NCBI GenBank assembly: GCA_900617975.1
Contig: UZAE01000091.1
Location: 1 to 39,798 of the forward strand
Source: Rodentolepis nana
Lineage: Eukaryota > Platyhelminthes > Cestoda > Cyclophyllidea > Hymenolepididae
Direction of reading: 5' to 3'
DNA length: 39,798 nt
The notes under the pieces are model-generated. The model had not been told where the DNA came from. It did no database searches and saw nothing but the letters and a program-made list of their open reading frames with translations. The translations under genes were made by a program, and so were the position numbers. Positions 11,488 through 22,916 of this stretch are shown here, piece by piece; the stretch's first letter is position 1, and every line of letters begins with the position of its first letter.

Positions 11488-12546
11488 TAAGTTGAGTTTA
11501 GATCTGCTACATTGCTTTTCCTAGGTTAAGTTCATAGTACCCCAGTAAAAAAGGAAGTAGCAGATAATTTTCCTGCTATCATGGAACTAAAAATATGAAT
11601 AGTCATTAAACAGTTCCATTTTCTGTCTGCTAGATTGATGGCCGATTAGCGGTCTCCAGAGATCGAGAAAAGTGATAAGCCAAGAAAAACAATTTTGCTA
11701 ATCAAAATAGGTAGTGTAACCCCTTTCGTCCCATCAACCATATTCCAGGTGCAATAATTAGGTCAAAAAACTACTTATTTCGCTGACAAATAAATACCCA
11801 TAATGCATTACAAGGCGAAAAGTCTACCTAGGCCCATGTCGAAAAGGGTTCTTATATTTTCAAGCATTGTCATTATACACGTCGGCATTAATTTTAAGAA
11901 ATGAGTTAAAATTTTACTGACTAAAATGGCCAGATTTGATAAATAACGGCAAGTACTAATCAACTAGCTCCTCTATAAATTTACTTGCCCATAATTTTAC
12001 CAATCATCCGACCAGTAATTTAGCATGCACAAAATTAAATAAATAAAGTATCGATCGCTTTAAAGTAGCAGCAAGCACCGACTGAAAATTTCATGCGAAA
12101 GTTGCTTTCACAATTTAGCATTCTTAAGCTTAATGAAAGTGCGAAATATTTCTGCAGTCGAGAGATCACTTATTTGCCATAAAGTGCCAATACGCGTGAA
12201 AACCTCGTCGTCAACCGAGATAATGGATTCCGCTGTCTTTTTTTTCATGATCTAAATTGGACGGAAACAAAGTAGCTTGACTCGCGGTCTTTAATACCTA
12301 AAAGCGTTATTTCAAACTGTAAATAGGCAGCGAAACACCTCCATCCTCCTGCCATGCTTTTCCTTCCAACAAAAGTGCCACTGGATAAAATATGGAGAGA
12401 AAAGGTTTGATTAAAATTATAAAACCTGCTCAAATAACAGCCTGGAGGTAAAACCAAGGGTTGAAAAAAATGGTAAACATTATCACGAAACGTTAGATTC
12501 AAGATACAAATTGAAAATTCTTTACAAATTATCTACAGATTAATTG

Positions 12547-13952
12547 TTAGAAAGAAAGTAGGCCAATGATATCTTTGATTTTTCGCAAATTAGATGAAGC
12601 GACCCGATTGGCCAATGCAGATCCAGCGCACAGGGCATCTAGTATAGACTTTGAAGTCTCCAGCTGTTTCATGCGGGCCTGAATTGGTGATAATTCCTTC
12701 ACAATCGCATCAGTAACACGACTTTTCAATTCCACCTTCGACAATTTAACTAACTGTTCAGCTGCTTCAGTTACCGGAATTTGCTGAACAATAAATATCG
12801 TTTACTAGCAAATAATAAGTACGGTATAATTCAAATAGAGTAGAACTCGCATTTGAAGCTGCATAAATTTGAATGAGATTCGCAATTCCAGGCCGCGAAA
12901 TAGGATCATAGGAAAGTTCTCGATTAGAATCGGTCTTAGCTCGAGAAACTTTTAGCCGAATTTCATCAGGAGAGTCCGTTAACCATATCGTGCCAATTTC
13001 AGGACCAAAGGATTTGCTCATCTTCATAGTGGGCTCACGCAGATTATGGATCTGAAAAAGCAAGTTAAGCTGGTCCTTGCAATTTTAAAACAAAACAAAA
13101 AAATGCATGAATTCTTGAAACACCTTAGGAATTTCGGTTAACTGGAGGTTAGGGACCTTTAAACAACAGTTAAGAGAAGGCCAGTGGGTCAAAAAGACGC
13201 GAGCAAGGTCACGAACAAGTTCAAGATGAGTGACTTGATCAGCGCCAACGGGGACGACATCTGCCGAATAGAGAAGCACGTCCGCAGATTGAAGAAGGGG
13301 ATAAGTGAAAAGACCCACTGAGGCTCCTGATTCACCAGCAGACTCAGACTTCTCACGCCATTGTGGCAAATGAGCCAGTCTCTGTAGTTAATGGAATAAC
13401 TTAATTTAAAAAATATATGTATAAAGTGATAAAATAAGCCCCATTCTTCGAATCGACATCTTACGTTAACGGTGCACCTAGAGGAGAGCATCCAAGAAAG
13501 TTCACAATGACCGACAACGTTTGATTGAGGAAAGAGGATAGTCCTTCCTTTACAGTCCTTCTCATTTGGACTCACAATGGGATTAATGCCGCAAGCCACC
13601 AGAGTAGTCGCTAATTGCAAAGTAGATTGAGCCAAACTATTATCAGGAGTGTGCTTAGTAAGAGCGTGAAGATCAGCAATCAGAAGAAAAAAGACACCCG
13701 TGTTCTCGTCACTCTGAATTTTAACGCAAGGTTTTATCATTCCGTAATAGTTTCCCAAATGTGGCAATCCTGTCGGCTGGATTCCAGTAATTACTACTTT
13801 ACTAACATTCCGGGTAGAACGGTTTGCAATTATCCACAAGAGTTGTGTATGTTTGAGACAATGTAACTGAAAAATAACGCTCGATAGGGAAATAATTGTT
13901 TGCAAAGCACAATAACTCTATATATGACGCACAAACCTACATACTTCAACAT
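12547..13952 (-). CDS. WARS2: Mitochondrial tryptophanyl-tRNA synthetase
   Basis: This enzyme charges mitochondrial tRNA-Trp with tryptophan using ATP. It is a class I synthetase. Exon 2 (13465-13866) carries the nucleotide-binding motif GIQPTGLPHLGNYYG, whose HLGN is the HIGH motif. Exon 3 (13124-13381) carries YPLLQSADVLLYSADVVPVG and DQVTHLELVRDLAR, diagnostic of TrpRS. Exon 4 starts at 13051 and has KMSKS. Exon 5 ends in TAA at 12547-12549 and encodes the C-terminal helices. A 12-nt first exon (13941-13952, MLKY) joins in phase 0 and gives a basic, hydrophobic N-terminus suited to mitochondrial import. That exon is inferred. The exon 4/5 boundary (about 12780-12845) could not be fixed; phases allow several choices. 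Total length is about 360-370 aa, normal for the family. It lies 844 bp after STX18 on the same strand. TTTTCCTCGAG ends two bases before the ATG and may be a trans-splice acceptor. Confidence 0.9.
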
Positions 13953-14796
13953 GCCTCGAGGAAAAGATGATTGGTTAATACGAAACATCGCGCCTTGTGC
14001 GGCACATCTTAAGTTAATGACATATAAATAACATTATAATGAAGTACAACTTATAAATAAATTTACTTAACATATCAAAAAACATTAAGTCTTTAAGATT
14101 TTTGCAAATGCATGATACTTGGGATTAACGTCTGCAAAAATAATGTCTTGTCAGAAACAAAATGTCAAGATTATTTCATTGAAAACATATGCTTAGTTAT
14201 CTTTGAATACACATTCAATAAAGAAAATAAACTATTTAAAAAACGATGTTTTAACTATATTGTGTAGTAAAGATTAATTCTTTGCACACGTGTGCCTTTT
14301 CACTTTTATTTCTTAAATATCTAATTTGAGGATTAATTCCGTCGGGGTTTAACGGGCAAATGGTTTAGGAAACACTTCGGTCAGGCTCTACCATCTAGTG
14401 GACACCATAATCAGAATTTTGAGTGTGTCTTGAAATGAAATGCAATTCTGTATGCCAATCCTTTACCGATCTGACGATTTTCATTAAAGCCTCGATGAAT
14501 AGAGGCACTACAAATACGACAATTACTATTTCCGTTACAGGTTGTAATATCAAATTGTTTGATCTTGTTAGCTCTTAACTTCTCTCACCTAGGCACCTGC
14601 TCTCTGCTCCTAGTACGTCAGTTTTCGCTCTAATTTTCGTCGAGAAGATAAGTAAGGAGAGAATCTAATATTTTAACTTGCATGGCACTTTGCATATTAC
14701 GAAAGTAATTTTTTACATTTTAAAAATCATTACGAAATAGGTAATATATGTTTACCAAAAGTCAAGGAAAATCAATCCGTATAAGGCACAAAGCAA
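13953..14796. other. Intergenic region between STX18 and WARS2
   Basis: 844 bp separate the STX18 stop from the WARS2 start on the minus strand. It should contain the STX18 3' UTR. I see no coding exon and no clear AATAAA close to the STX18 stop. This gap is much larger than the two upstream gaps of the cluster. Confidence 0.5.
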
Positions 14797-16799
14797 TCAG
14801 CCATACCAATCAAGAAAATGTAAACAGAAAGTCAGAGTGAGAACTAGAAAAACAATCCAAAAGCGGACACTTCTAGTTTTGTCCATTGACTGCCGCAAGT
14901 GGTCGTTCGCCTCGCGCACTAACTCCGTCGAGCTAGCAACCTGTTCTCCAATACGTTGGGCCATCTTCAATAAATGATTGGAATACATTACTTCTACTTA
15001 TCAATATTCAAGTAGAAATGTATGCACATGCGTTAAATCTTACTTCTGCTTGTTCTACAAGGCTTTCAGTAACCATTGATTGCAAGCGACCAATCTCCGA
15101 GATCTGGCTACCCAAGCGTTGCACCTCATTTCTTTCAGAAATAAGTCGTAAGTAAACTTCAGCATTCTCCATTTCAAGTTGTTTAAACTCCGCTTCAGGC
15201 AATGAATCGGTGTTTAAAGCTTCGGTATTCTGAGAGGAAGAGTATCCAAATAGAGAACTGACATCGCCTCCTCCAACGCGTTTTCGAACACCATCACCGA
15301 CGGAGGAAATTTCCTGTTGAGAAGTGAAAGGAGGAATTGGCGCGTCGCCAAGACGACTTGCTAATTCAACTCGACGACAGTATGTTGACACCTAGGAGGA
15401 GAAATGAAATGTCGAATCGTAATAGAATGGTCTGATGTGAAAGAAAATTTTAACCACCTCAACCATGACGCAAGTTGTTCAATATCATGAAAGGTCCATT
15501 AGCTTTCTTAATACTTGCTAAAAAATTATTTTAGCGGCAATTAACTGGTCAATAAGCGCCGAATTAAGTGAAAAAGTTGTTTGCTAATAACGTGGAAGGT
15601 TCGTGAGATTTAAATTTTGCACATAAACAATAAATCAAGTTAAGGTTGAATTATCTGAGCTCAAACATCAAATAAAGTAAGACTCTGGAATACCCTAACT
15701 TTGTACTCGATAACATTTAGATACACCCCCATCCACAGCAAGCATACACCACTAACTAATCTAAATTGCTATCCTTAATGGAAAACAGAAATAAATTGCT
15801 TTATTAGAAAAAACTGAAATAAAAATATTATAGTTCAAACCACAAAAAAACGTTGCTGCCTAGTATTGTTGTCAACGCATATTCATATCCATTGTTATAC
15901 ATTTTTTTAATCAGGAGTATGCAAGTGGTGCACTCTGAGCAATGTATACTCATATGACAAACAGTCTATTATTCGTCAGTTGACTTTTGACTTCAAACTA
16001 CCATGTCATATTCGACCCCTTCACAGTAATCACCACACCTTTTCTCTGCCTTTGTGTCTGTCCATCTCTTTAACATCTGTGAATACTTATTCTGCCCCTT
16101 TCCCCATCTCGACTAGGTGGCAGTTTTATGTTCCTCTTCCTCTCTGTGAACCCCGAAGTCAGCTAAAGGGCTAATGATAACTATCAAACGTCTGACATTT
16201 GACATAAGCAAATACACTTTTACTAATCACACAGAGCTTTGCCATGCCTCCAGGTCAATAATGAACCAATAAGAAGAAAAGGTCATGAGTAATACATATA
16301 AATACGATAACTATAGTCATCACGACAAAAAATTATTTTATGGAACGGCACTTACCTGATCATCTCTCGTTCGCCGAAGGGTTTTTAGGAATTCCTCTAG
16401 TGATCGACAAACCGCCTTCCGATGCTCGTTTCCTTGCCCTTTCTCCTCACTCTGTTTCACGCCTCTACATCGCCTCTGCAACTGTCGCAGCAGTTCCTCA
16501 CACTGGTCTAATGCCCCATTAATTTCCTTGGCAACTTCATGGTACATTCTCTGTCGTTTGGCGTCACTAGTGGCTAGGGCGCTGATCAGTTCCCCCGCAT
16601 GGTTGAGATGTCCCCTAACAGTCACCAGCTCTGTAAACAAACTTCGAGCTCGACTAGTAAAGCTATCTGAAGATGTGAATTTCGTACCGGCTTGTGTTTT
16701 CTCGGTTAAATCAGAAGTAGAGGGAAGTTTACGGGGAATAGGCCCAGTAGACAGGGCTCGAACAGTACTCGCGAATACCCGAGTTATATCACAGGACAT
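14797..16799 (-). CDS. STX18: Syntaxin-18, ER t-SNARE
   Basis: Syntaxin-18 is the Qa-SNARE of the ER that accepts retrograde Golgi vesicles, working with SEC20, USE1 and the NRZ tether. Three exons read in phase 0: 16356-16799, 15044-15391 and 14797-14964, giving 319 aa (human about 335). The start MSCDITRVFASTVRAL matches the family's N-terminus, which in human opens with a similar M-x-x-DIT. The middle exon ends in a SNARE-type coiled coil (GSQISEIGRLQSMVTESLVE). The last exon has TELVREANDHLRQ, a membrane anchor WIVFLVLTLTFCL and the tail HFLDWYG, a near match to the known syntaxin-18 C-terminus. I placed the third acceptor at TTGAAG before 14964 because it restores phase and the expected helix length. 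Intron 1 contains a SINE-like copy. The start lies 151 bp after the ANAPC4 stop. Confidence 0.92.
15897..16229 (+). repeat. SINE-like repeat, copy 5, 5'-truncated, inside STX18 intron 1
   Basis: The element is about 15914-16211, plus orientation, so antisense to STX18. Its left end has lost the GCGATAGACTTACCTCC segment found in full copies and starts within the GTGGTGCACTCTGAGCAA region. ATACATTTTTTTAATCA (15897-15913) and ATACACTTTTACTAATCA (16212-16229) flank it as an imperfect target-site duplication. It is more diverged than the copies at 7008 and 39161. Confidence 0.88.
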
Positions 16800-16803
16800 A
16801 GAA

Positions 16804-16823
16804 CTATACAAAACAGAGAAGCA
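16804..16823 (-). promoter_or_regulatory. Candidate spliced-leader trans-splice acceptor of STX18
   Basis: On the minus strand CTTCTCTGTTTTGTATAG ends at 16804, and the STX18 ATG follows after only four bases (TTCT). It is a pyrimidine-rich acceptor consensus with no room for a 5' exon of its own unless one lies within ANAPC4 sequence. This suggests addition of a spliced leader. Confidence 0.55.
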
Positions 16824-16898
16824 AACAGTGCATCTTCCAAGCCAGTAGGACAAGCATAAAACCAAAAGACCGAGGGAAAAAGTATAAAAATATACAAT

Positions 16899-16904
16899 TT
16901 TATT
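16899..16904 (-). promoter_or_regulatory. Likely poly(A) signal AATAAA of ANAPC4
   Basis: On the minus strand AATAAA lies 46 nt after the ANAPC4 TAG stop and about 95 nt before the STX18 acceptor-like AG. This spacing resembles the cleavage/trans-splice spacing known between nematode operon genes. Confidence 0.65.
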
Positions 16905-16950
16905 AACACAAAACAGAGTGTATACGGGAGAGAGAGAGCTCAGAACCCAT

Positions 16951-19900
16951 CTATTGCTCATTTGAAATTTCTTTGCGTTTCATGATGAAAACCCGACAGA
17001 AGGAGTCGAACATCTAGAAGACGGAAATCATAAGATTAGAAGGCGAGAGAGGAAAGATGAACATACCACGAAGATTGTGTGACGTTTCTCATTCAACGTG
17101 AACCAGTATGGCTTGTAAGGGAGAGTGTGAACTTGCAATCGATGTGTTACAAGTCTTGACAGTGGTACAGATAACCTATAGTGTGTAAAAAATGTTATTC
17201 AGTCAATCGAAAGCTCTCACATTGGCAGCATTTGAATAGTATCAAATGTATTATGTGGCAAAGGCAGTTATATTCAACACATTCACAACCTACGGTAGAC
17301 AAAAGTGGCAACACTAGATTTATGGAATAAGAGACCTTCGGGAAATCATGCAAGCAAGCATTAAGTTCCTCTGCCAAGGAAAGATCATAACCAGGTGGAC
17401 TATAAAGAAGGCTTGGCTAAGACAAATCGATCAAGGCGTCTAGCAAGGCGTAATCGACTCAAAATGTGCGAACAAAAATTGCAGGAAATTGAAGTAAAAG
17501 TGGTGAAAAAGGTTAACGGCAAGAAATCAAACGCCTTTGAGGACCATTTTTCCACAGATGCAATGATCAACGCGGACTTCAACGCACAATTTCCTCTAAC
17601 TTTACACCTTAATTTGTCCCTGCTGCAACACCATGCACATCAATTCCTTCGAATAGTAAATCATTCAAATAGTAACAGAAACACACCCTGCAAGATGGTC
17701 TGAAAGTGTATGAGAAGTTGGTAGAAGGGAATTTGGCGGTAGAGACGACGCAGAAGTAATGCATTCATCGAGGGGAACGAAAATAATCCACTGAAGAGTC
17801 GCATTCGAGGAGATATCGTCCTCACGGGTGAGCACAACTGCGAGGGTACTACTTTCAAAGAACTTCATGTCCACAATATTGTAAGTTCTAAAGTGGGCAG
17901 AAAGTAAAGCACGTAAGACAATGCAGTATTTTTACTCTGAAAGATGCAGTTAATTGCTTACTTCTTCAGCGGATTGTCATCTGTAGCGAAACTGTCTACG
18001 TCTATGCTGAAACCCTTTCTCGCACTAAAGAAGCAAGTATAGAAAAGAATAATCTCCACGAAAAAAATGACAAAAAACAATAGTACCAAAAGAAGGAGCA
18101 GTAAAAGCAATTCAATGAATGTCTGAGGGAGAGAAAGCTGGAAAAGGGGTAAATCAAAGAAACGAAATAAGGTCCTGCCTGTAGATCTAGTGACTTTATT
18201 TAATAACCCATTAGCATGGGAATGCACGGAGGACAGGACTACATTGCATTTCGCAGCTACCTTCTTTTTACATAAGTCTAAACAAAACACTTTAGAGATT
18301 TTTAAATTGTCTGGACAAAAATGACAACTTGCTTACTATTCGATTAATATAAGGACTCATCGGAAAATAAATAAATAAAGAATATGAATCTCTTACAAAG
18401 TGAATAGATTATAGCTTTCCGATTTGCGCTCTAATTAATTTATAAAGTTGTAAGTAGTATATAGTTCGAAAATACCAAGAATCAAAGTTACCCTGAAGGA
18501 TCAACAGAATATATAAAAATTGTCTCTCCAGTATTGAGATCATTGCGAGGTCGAACAAAGGCAAAACGATCGACTGTTCCAACACAAGTCTGTCTGCCTA
18601 GTGATTGCATTGATTTGTTAGTAAGGGTTGGCTTAACATGGTGGGAAGTTGAGCATAGATGATATTTAGATATATCTGATCTGGAGAAAAACAAATGATA
18701 CGCTGTTATTAGTACTCATATCAAATAAGTAGGTGTAATTAAATATGCGAATTTAAATTTACACGTGGTCAATTAAGGGAAGAGGTGGGTCGGGCTCTTG
18801 AAATAGGCCAACGGGTGACACCACCTAGTAAAAGTGAGAAGCATGGGTTAGGTTAAATCGAAAGTGAACATGATGTAAAGGGTTAACCTCACCTCTCCAA
18901 AGGTAGCCACTTTATTAATGCATTCCGACAGTTGAACTTCAATAAGATCGGCCAAGGAGGAATTGGAGGTAGCAAAGATGCCATCTAACGAGAGAAGATA
19001 GATATACACGAAAGTTGAAAATCGTAAAAAAACCAAGCAATCAAATTCACACAAATCGATTATTTCACAAGGACGGATGTATGACCTACTTTTTGAACTA
19101 ATAGCCATTTGAAGAAGAAACCATTTTTGTTTAATGGCCTCCGGTATTAGAATTTGAATGGATAATTACCTGGGAAGAATCTTTTGTCCAAACTATCGTG
19201 AAGTGGGATAAGGGTCTTCAGTTTGCTTCGCTTAAAATACTCTTCAGAGGCTTTGAATCCCATGACAAGGTCAAGGGGCTTTGTTATACCGCCTCTTCTA
19301 ATGTATTGCTCCACGAGTTCTATTTGGTAGCTTTTCAATTGTCCGTTGATGAAGCATGGCGTAAAACGCTCTGTGACAAATGTTATCACTAGAGACAGCT
19401 CAGCTTGTGATATCTGAATAAAAAAGCAAAACAAAATATTTGTGAGAATTAGTAATGTCATTATTGATTTAATAGAACGTAAAAATATGTTTATTTCATT
19501 CACACAAAGAAGCTTTTTACAGAACAAATACTTAACGACTACATTTTTCAGCTTTAAGGGAGTTTATGAAACAAAATGAGGCAAGAGAATACCCTCTTCC
19601 TACACAAGTCCAGCAGTATTAACACTCCACATTTGATTTGAAAAGTTGATTTCAGTTGATATGAAAGCAAAGAGAGGTTTAGAGGTTACTTACGTTAACA
19701 TCGACTCTCCTCAGCATATCTTTAATTGATGAGTCGGCGACTGAAACAAAGATAAACAAATAGGTTTTAGTGAAAAAATGAAAAGGATTGAGTTGGTTGC
19801 GTGAAAAGGAAAAAATGCCCTCGACTTACCCTCATAAAGCCAGTGGAAGAAAGGCCGTAGGTATTGGCTGCAGTACTTTACTATCCTGTGAGGAAAGAGA

Positions 19901-22794
19901 GGAGAAAATCCAACTTCCCATAGGCAGTAAAAAAATTGGGCGAGAAAAGCCAATCAATAAATTTAAAAAAAGTACTGTTTCTGATTAGCGCATTATTGGA
20001 GAACAACGGTTTAAACGAAAACGATGGACATCAATTGCACCCCTCTGATGCATACGCCATCATACCGACTATTCCTGATGAACAGATGAAAAGTAGAATC
20101 TCACCTTCTCTACCAAAGAGATTTAATTATACCCTTTCCAAGCCAAATACAAGTGCTCAAACAAATACAGTAAGCTTGATACTCTTAATCCGCATTCATT
20201 CAGAACGCGAACCTTAGCTTTTACAAAGTAATAGATCAATTGATTTAGAGATGGGTGTGACATCACCACACAACCCCCTAAACACTTCATTTCGCGTGAA
20301 CGCTTAATACCACTACCAGATAAATTTTAGTGAAAATATAGAGGGGACATTTAAAATATGAAGCACCGATCGCAATTAAACTCATAGGGACATTCAAGGT
20401 TCCCAATTACACCATCTCTATATTATAAATTGATATTGGAAATGGTTACAGCCACACAATTTTACACAGACAATCGGCAAATGATTAATTAAGATTGGGA
20501 ATGGCAATATGCGAAAATTAAAGTTCAAAGCACTTACGTATGCAATTCGTGGGTCTTCTGAAGACTAGTTCCGACAACTTGAATGAGTTCGACAACTACC
20601 TCCTCTTTGAGTCCAAAGCATTCAAAGTTGTGATGGTCACGAATACACCCCAGCAATTCACTGGCCTCGCATATGAGTTGCATTAAAATACTGCAATAAT
20701 AAAAAAATGCCTATCAAATGTCAGTCGAATTAGCTGACCTCGCTACACGCCTAATATGGAGGAATGAAAGACAATAACCATAATATCTATATTCTCATAA
20801 AGTGCCAATATTCTGCTCAGTAGAAGGTTTTGAGAAATTTCGCGATAAGGACTCATTAAAGGTTACTTAGAAATGCCTCTTCCACCGTCCTAGTTGGGTA
20901 GAAGAATAGCCTCGTGAAGAATCCTTTATAAAAAGTTCGAATCTTATCGTTGAATATTACAGATGGCCATTGGACTCACTACCCCCAAATTTGCATAAAA
21001 GAAAAGTTGGCAAAAACAGGTGTTTAGCTCGAAGTAGTTTAACATTTGTAGGTGGGAAAAACTGCACTTTCTACAGAGTATAAGGAGTTAACAAAGGCGA
21101 TCAGAAAAAAAATTTACCTCGCTCACTTACACTGAAGTTTCTTTCGACGTGGTTTGGATATAAGGCCAAGTCGACATTAAGACACACAAAGAAACCCATT
21201 TTTTATCTTTGTTAGCCCCACTACCAACAATGGATTTGTTCACGAAATAAATACAACTCCATGGCATACGATATCAAGGTGATTAAACCGATATTTACAT
21301 TCAGTCTATTGCAAGTAAATCAAAATATTAGCAGACCACTAAGGGTCATTGTCTAATTTTTTTCAATGAAAGTACAAACATGAATTCACCTGTCAAGATT
21401 TTAACAAATTTTTCATTACTATGGCCAAAGGAATAGTATCTCAAACTAACTGAAATTAGATTTATTATTACCTTAAAAAAAGAATACAAAAATAAGTACT
21501 TACAACTGCAATTGTTGAAACGCAACAGCCTCCATGGCGTCATAGGCCTTGAACATGGCAATTCCAGTTCTTCTAATTGCAGATGGAGACCAATGACGCT
21601 TAAAGTACTCCTTCAAATCAATCCTTAAACCAAGGGGTTTCAGAGGGAAAGGCAGATGACTTACGAAACATGTCCAAAAAGAATGACCTCCATGAGTTCA
21701 TTGCGCAATGACCAGTCCTATAGGATAAGAGAGGGGTGAGAGACAAGGAAAATTCATTACAGGAGAATTCTCAAGTCGCATTCGAGAATAAGTTGTGAGT
21801 TTGGAGTCCAATTCCACAAGAGTAGATTCCCAGAAGCCTTGAAGTTGCTTTAAGCACCAAATCAAAATCTGAAGCAAAGTCACTCAGGAAATAGCGGAAG
21901 CATTACATTTTTACAACGAAGTAAATTAGCAACATGGTAGGAAATCCTTTGCAATGGAAGACAGTGTTCAGCTAAAGCAGGGGAAGGTCCTCGATTTAGT
22001 TGTAGAGCACCTTCTTGGCTGAGAGAAAAAAACGAAAATGAGGAGAAGTCATGAGCCATTGAACATCCATAGATTTTGTAGAAACTATCCAAGCGGAATG
22101 ACAGCAGTTCATATAAACCACAACCAAATAGACGAATAGATTGGTCAGCAAATTGGATCATGAGAATAGAAGGCCTTAAGAGGGAACGTTAAAGAAAAAA
22201 TATCAAATAAATACTTTGAGTCGCCATTAATCCATGGTTGTGACAACCGGTTGACCTCATTACGACTTGAGAATATCTCACTAAAGAGAGGGAATACAAA
22301 TAAAAGTGAGGAAAACATTACTCAGAGAATACTGAAAGAGAACTGAACGGTGGAAAGAATGATTCCTTTTCGGAAACCTCGTGTTCACAAGATACCCATG
22401 AGAGCTGTTCAATTGATTTACTTCCAAACTCCATGGTATAGATGATAGAACCATCCGAATGGTTCAGTTGTTCCACACGTCCAGACTCATAAGCGACGGC
22501 TAGGACATTACCGTCCGGCCTCCAGGCAATGTGGCTCACGGCACCAGAATCCTGAGAAGTCACCTCCCAATTCACCCCCATCTTGTACCTTTACGATTAA
22601 ATAGTGATAACTCAGATAAAGCAAACTACCTAATGCAATAAAAATAGATAATAAACACACTTGTGAAGTGAAACTATTCCTGTGGGAGAACCGATAGCAA
22701 TAATGTCCATTGTCGGAGACCAGGCAGCAACACTTACCCTGGTCCTAGAAATGGGCTTTTCCTCATAAACTGTTGCGGAATATTCGTGAGGCAT
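16951..22794 (-). CDS. ANAPC4: Anaphase-promoting complex subunit 4
   Basis: APC4 is a scaffold subunit of the APC/C ubiquitin ligase that drives mitotic exit. About 18 or 19 exons, phase-consistent down to 17336: 22661-22794, 22322-22588, 21907-22174, 21761-21868, 21665-21717, 21504-21623, 20538-20690, 19830-19885, 19694-19740, 19170-19413, 18893-18984, 18763-18824, 18492-18680, 17962-18024, 17687-17887, 17336-17399, then 17067-17175 and 16951-17013. The N-terminal WD40-like repeats read RVSVAAWSPTMDIIAIGSPT and SHIAWRPDGNVLAVAYESG. The long helical APC4 domain includes YLRPFFHWLYEG, matching the conserved FFxWLY site. The C-terminal half follows the human order. One junction (17175-17336) is unresolved: an 11-nt micro-exon near 17285-17295 would restore phase. 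Introns of 38, 43 and 41 bp occur at 21624-21906. The start was chosen because an acceptor-like TTTTTGATAG ends two bases upstream. The 15-residue upstream extension to 22839 is hydrophobic and unlike the family. Confidence 0.92.
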
Positions 22795-22796
22795 AA

Positions 22797-22820
22797 CTAT
22801 CAAAAAGACGTAAAGGAACG
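22797..22820 (-). promoter_or_regulatory. Candidate trans-splice acceptor of ANAPC4
   Basis: On the minus strand CCTTTACGTCTTTTTGATAG ends at 22797, followed by TT and the ATG. An alternative is a 40-45 bp cis intron from the GTAAGC just upstream (about 22840), which would imply a short 5' UTR exon inside the 122-bp gap to MTX2. Confidence 0.5.
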
Positions 22821-22916
22821 GACTTTGGCTTACGCACATGACAACGAGAAGAAAAGAAGAGAAATCATACGAACATCTAGTAATAAATTGTCTATATTTT
22901 TATCCAAAAATTCTAC

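Larger units (their letters stand above)
8099..12546. other. Long gene-free region
   Basis: About 4.4 kb of AT-rich sequence without a coding exon I can defend. It contains a G-rich tract at 10394-10418 and a 31-bp alternating TA tract at 11454-11484. The open frames at 8275-8496, 8943-9125 and 12245-12502 have no recognisable domains. Confidence 0.5.

Noticed and set aside
13615..13866. Plus-strand frame opposite WARS2
   Set aside because: It is the antisense shadow of a WARS2 exon with clear synthetase motifs.
16528..16848. Plus-strand frame opposite STX18 exon 1
   Set aside because: It is an antisense shadow; the minus strand encodes the syntaxin-18 N-terminal domain.
17395..17703. 102-codon basic plus-strand frame
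   Set aside because: It overlaps the ANAPC4 intron between 17400 and 17686 and parts of flanking exons on the other strand, and it has no recognisable domain.
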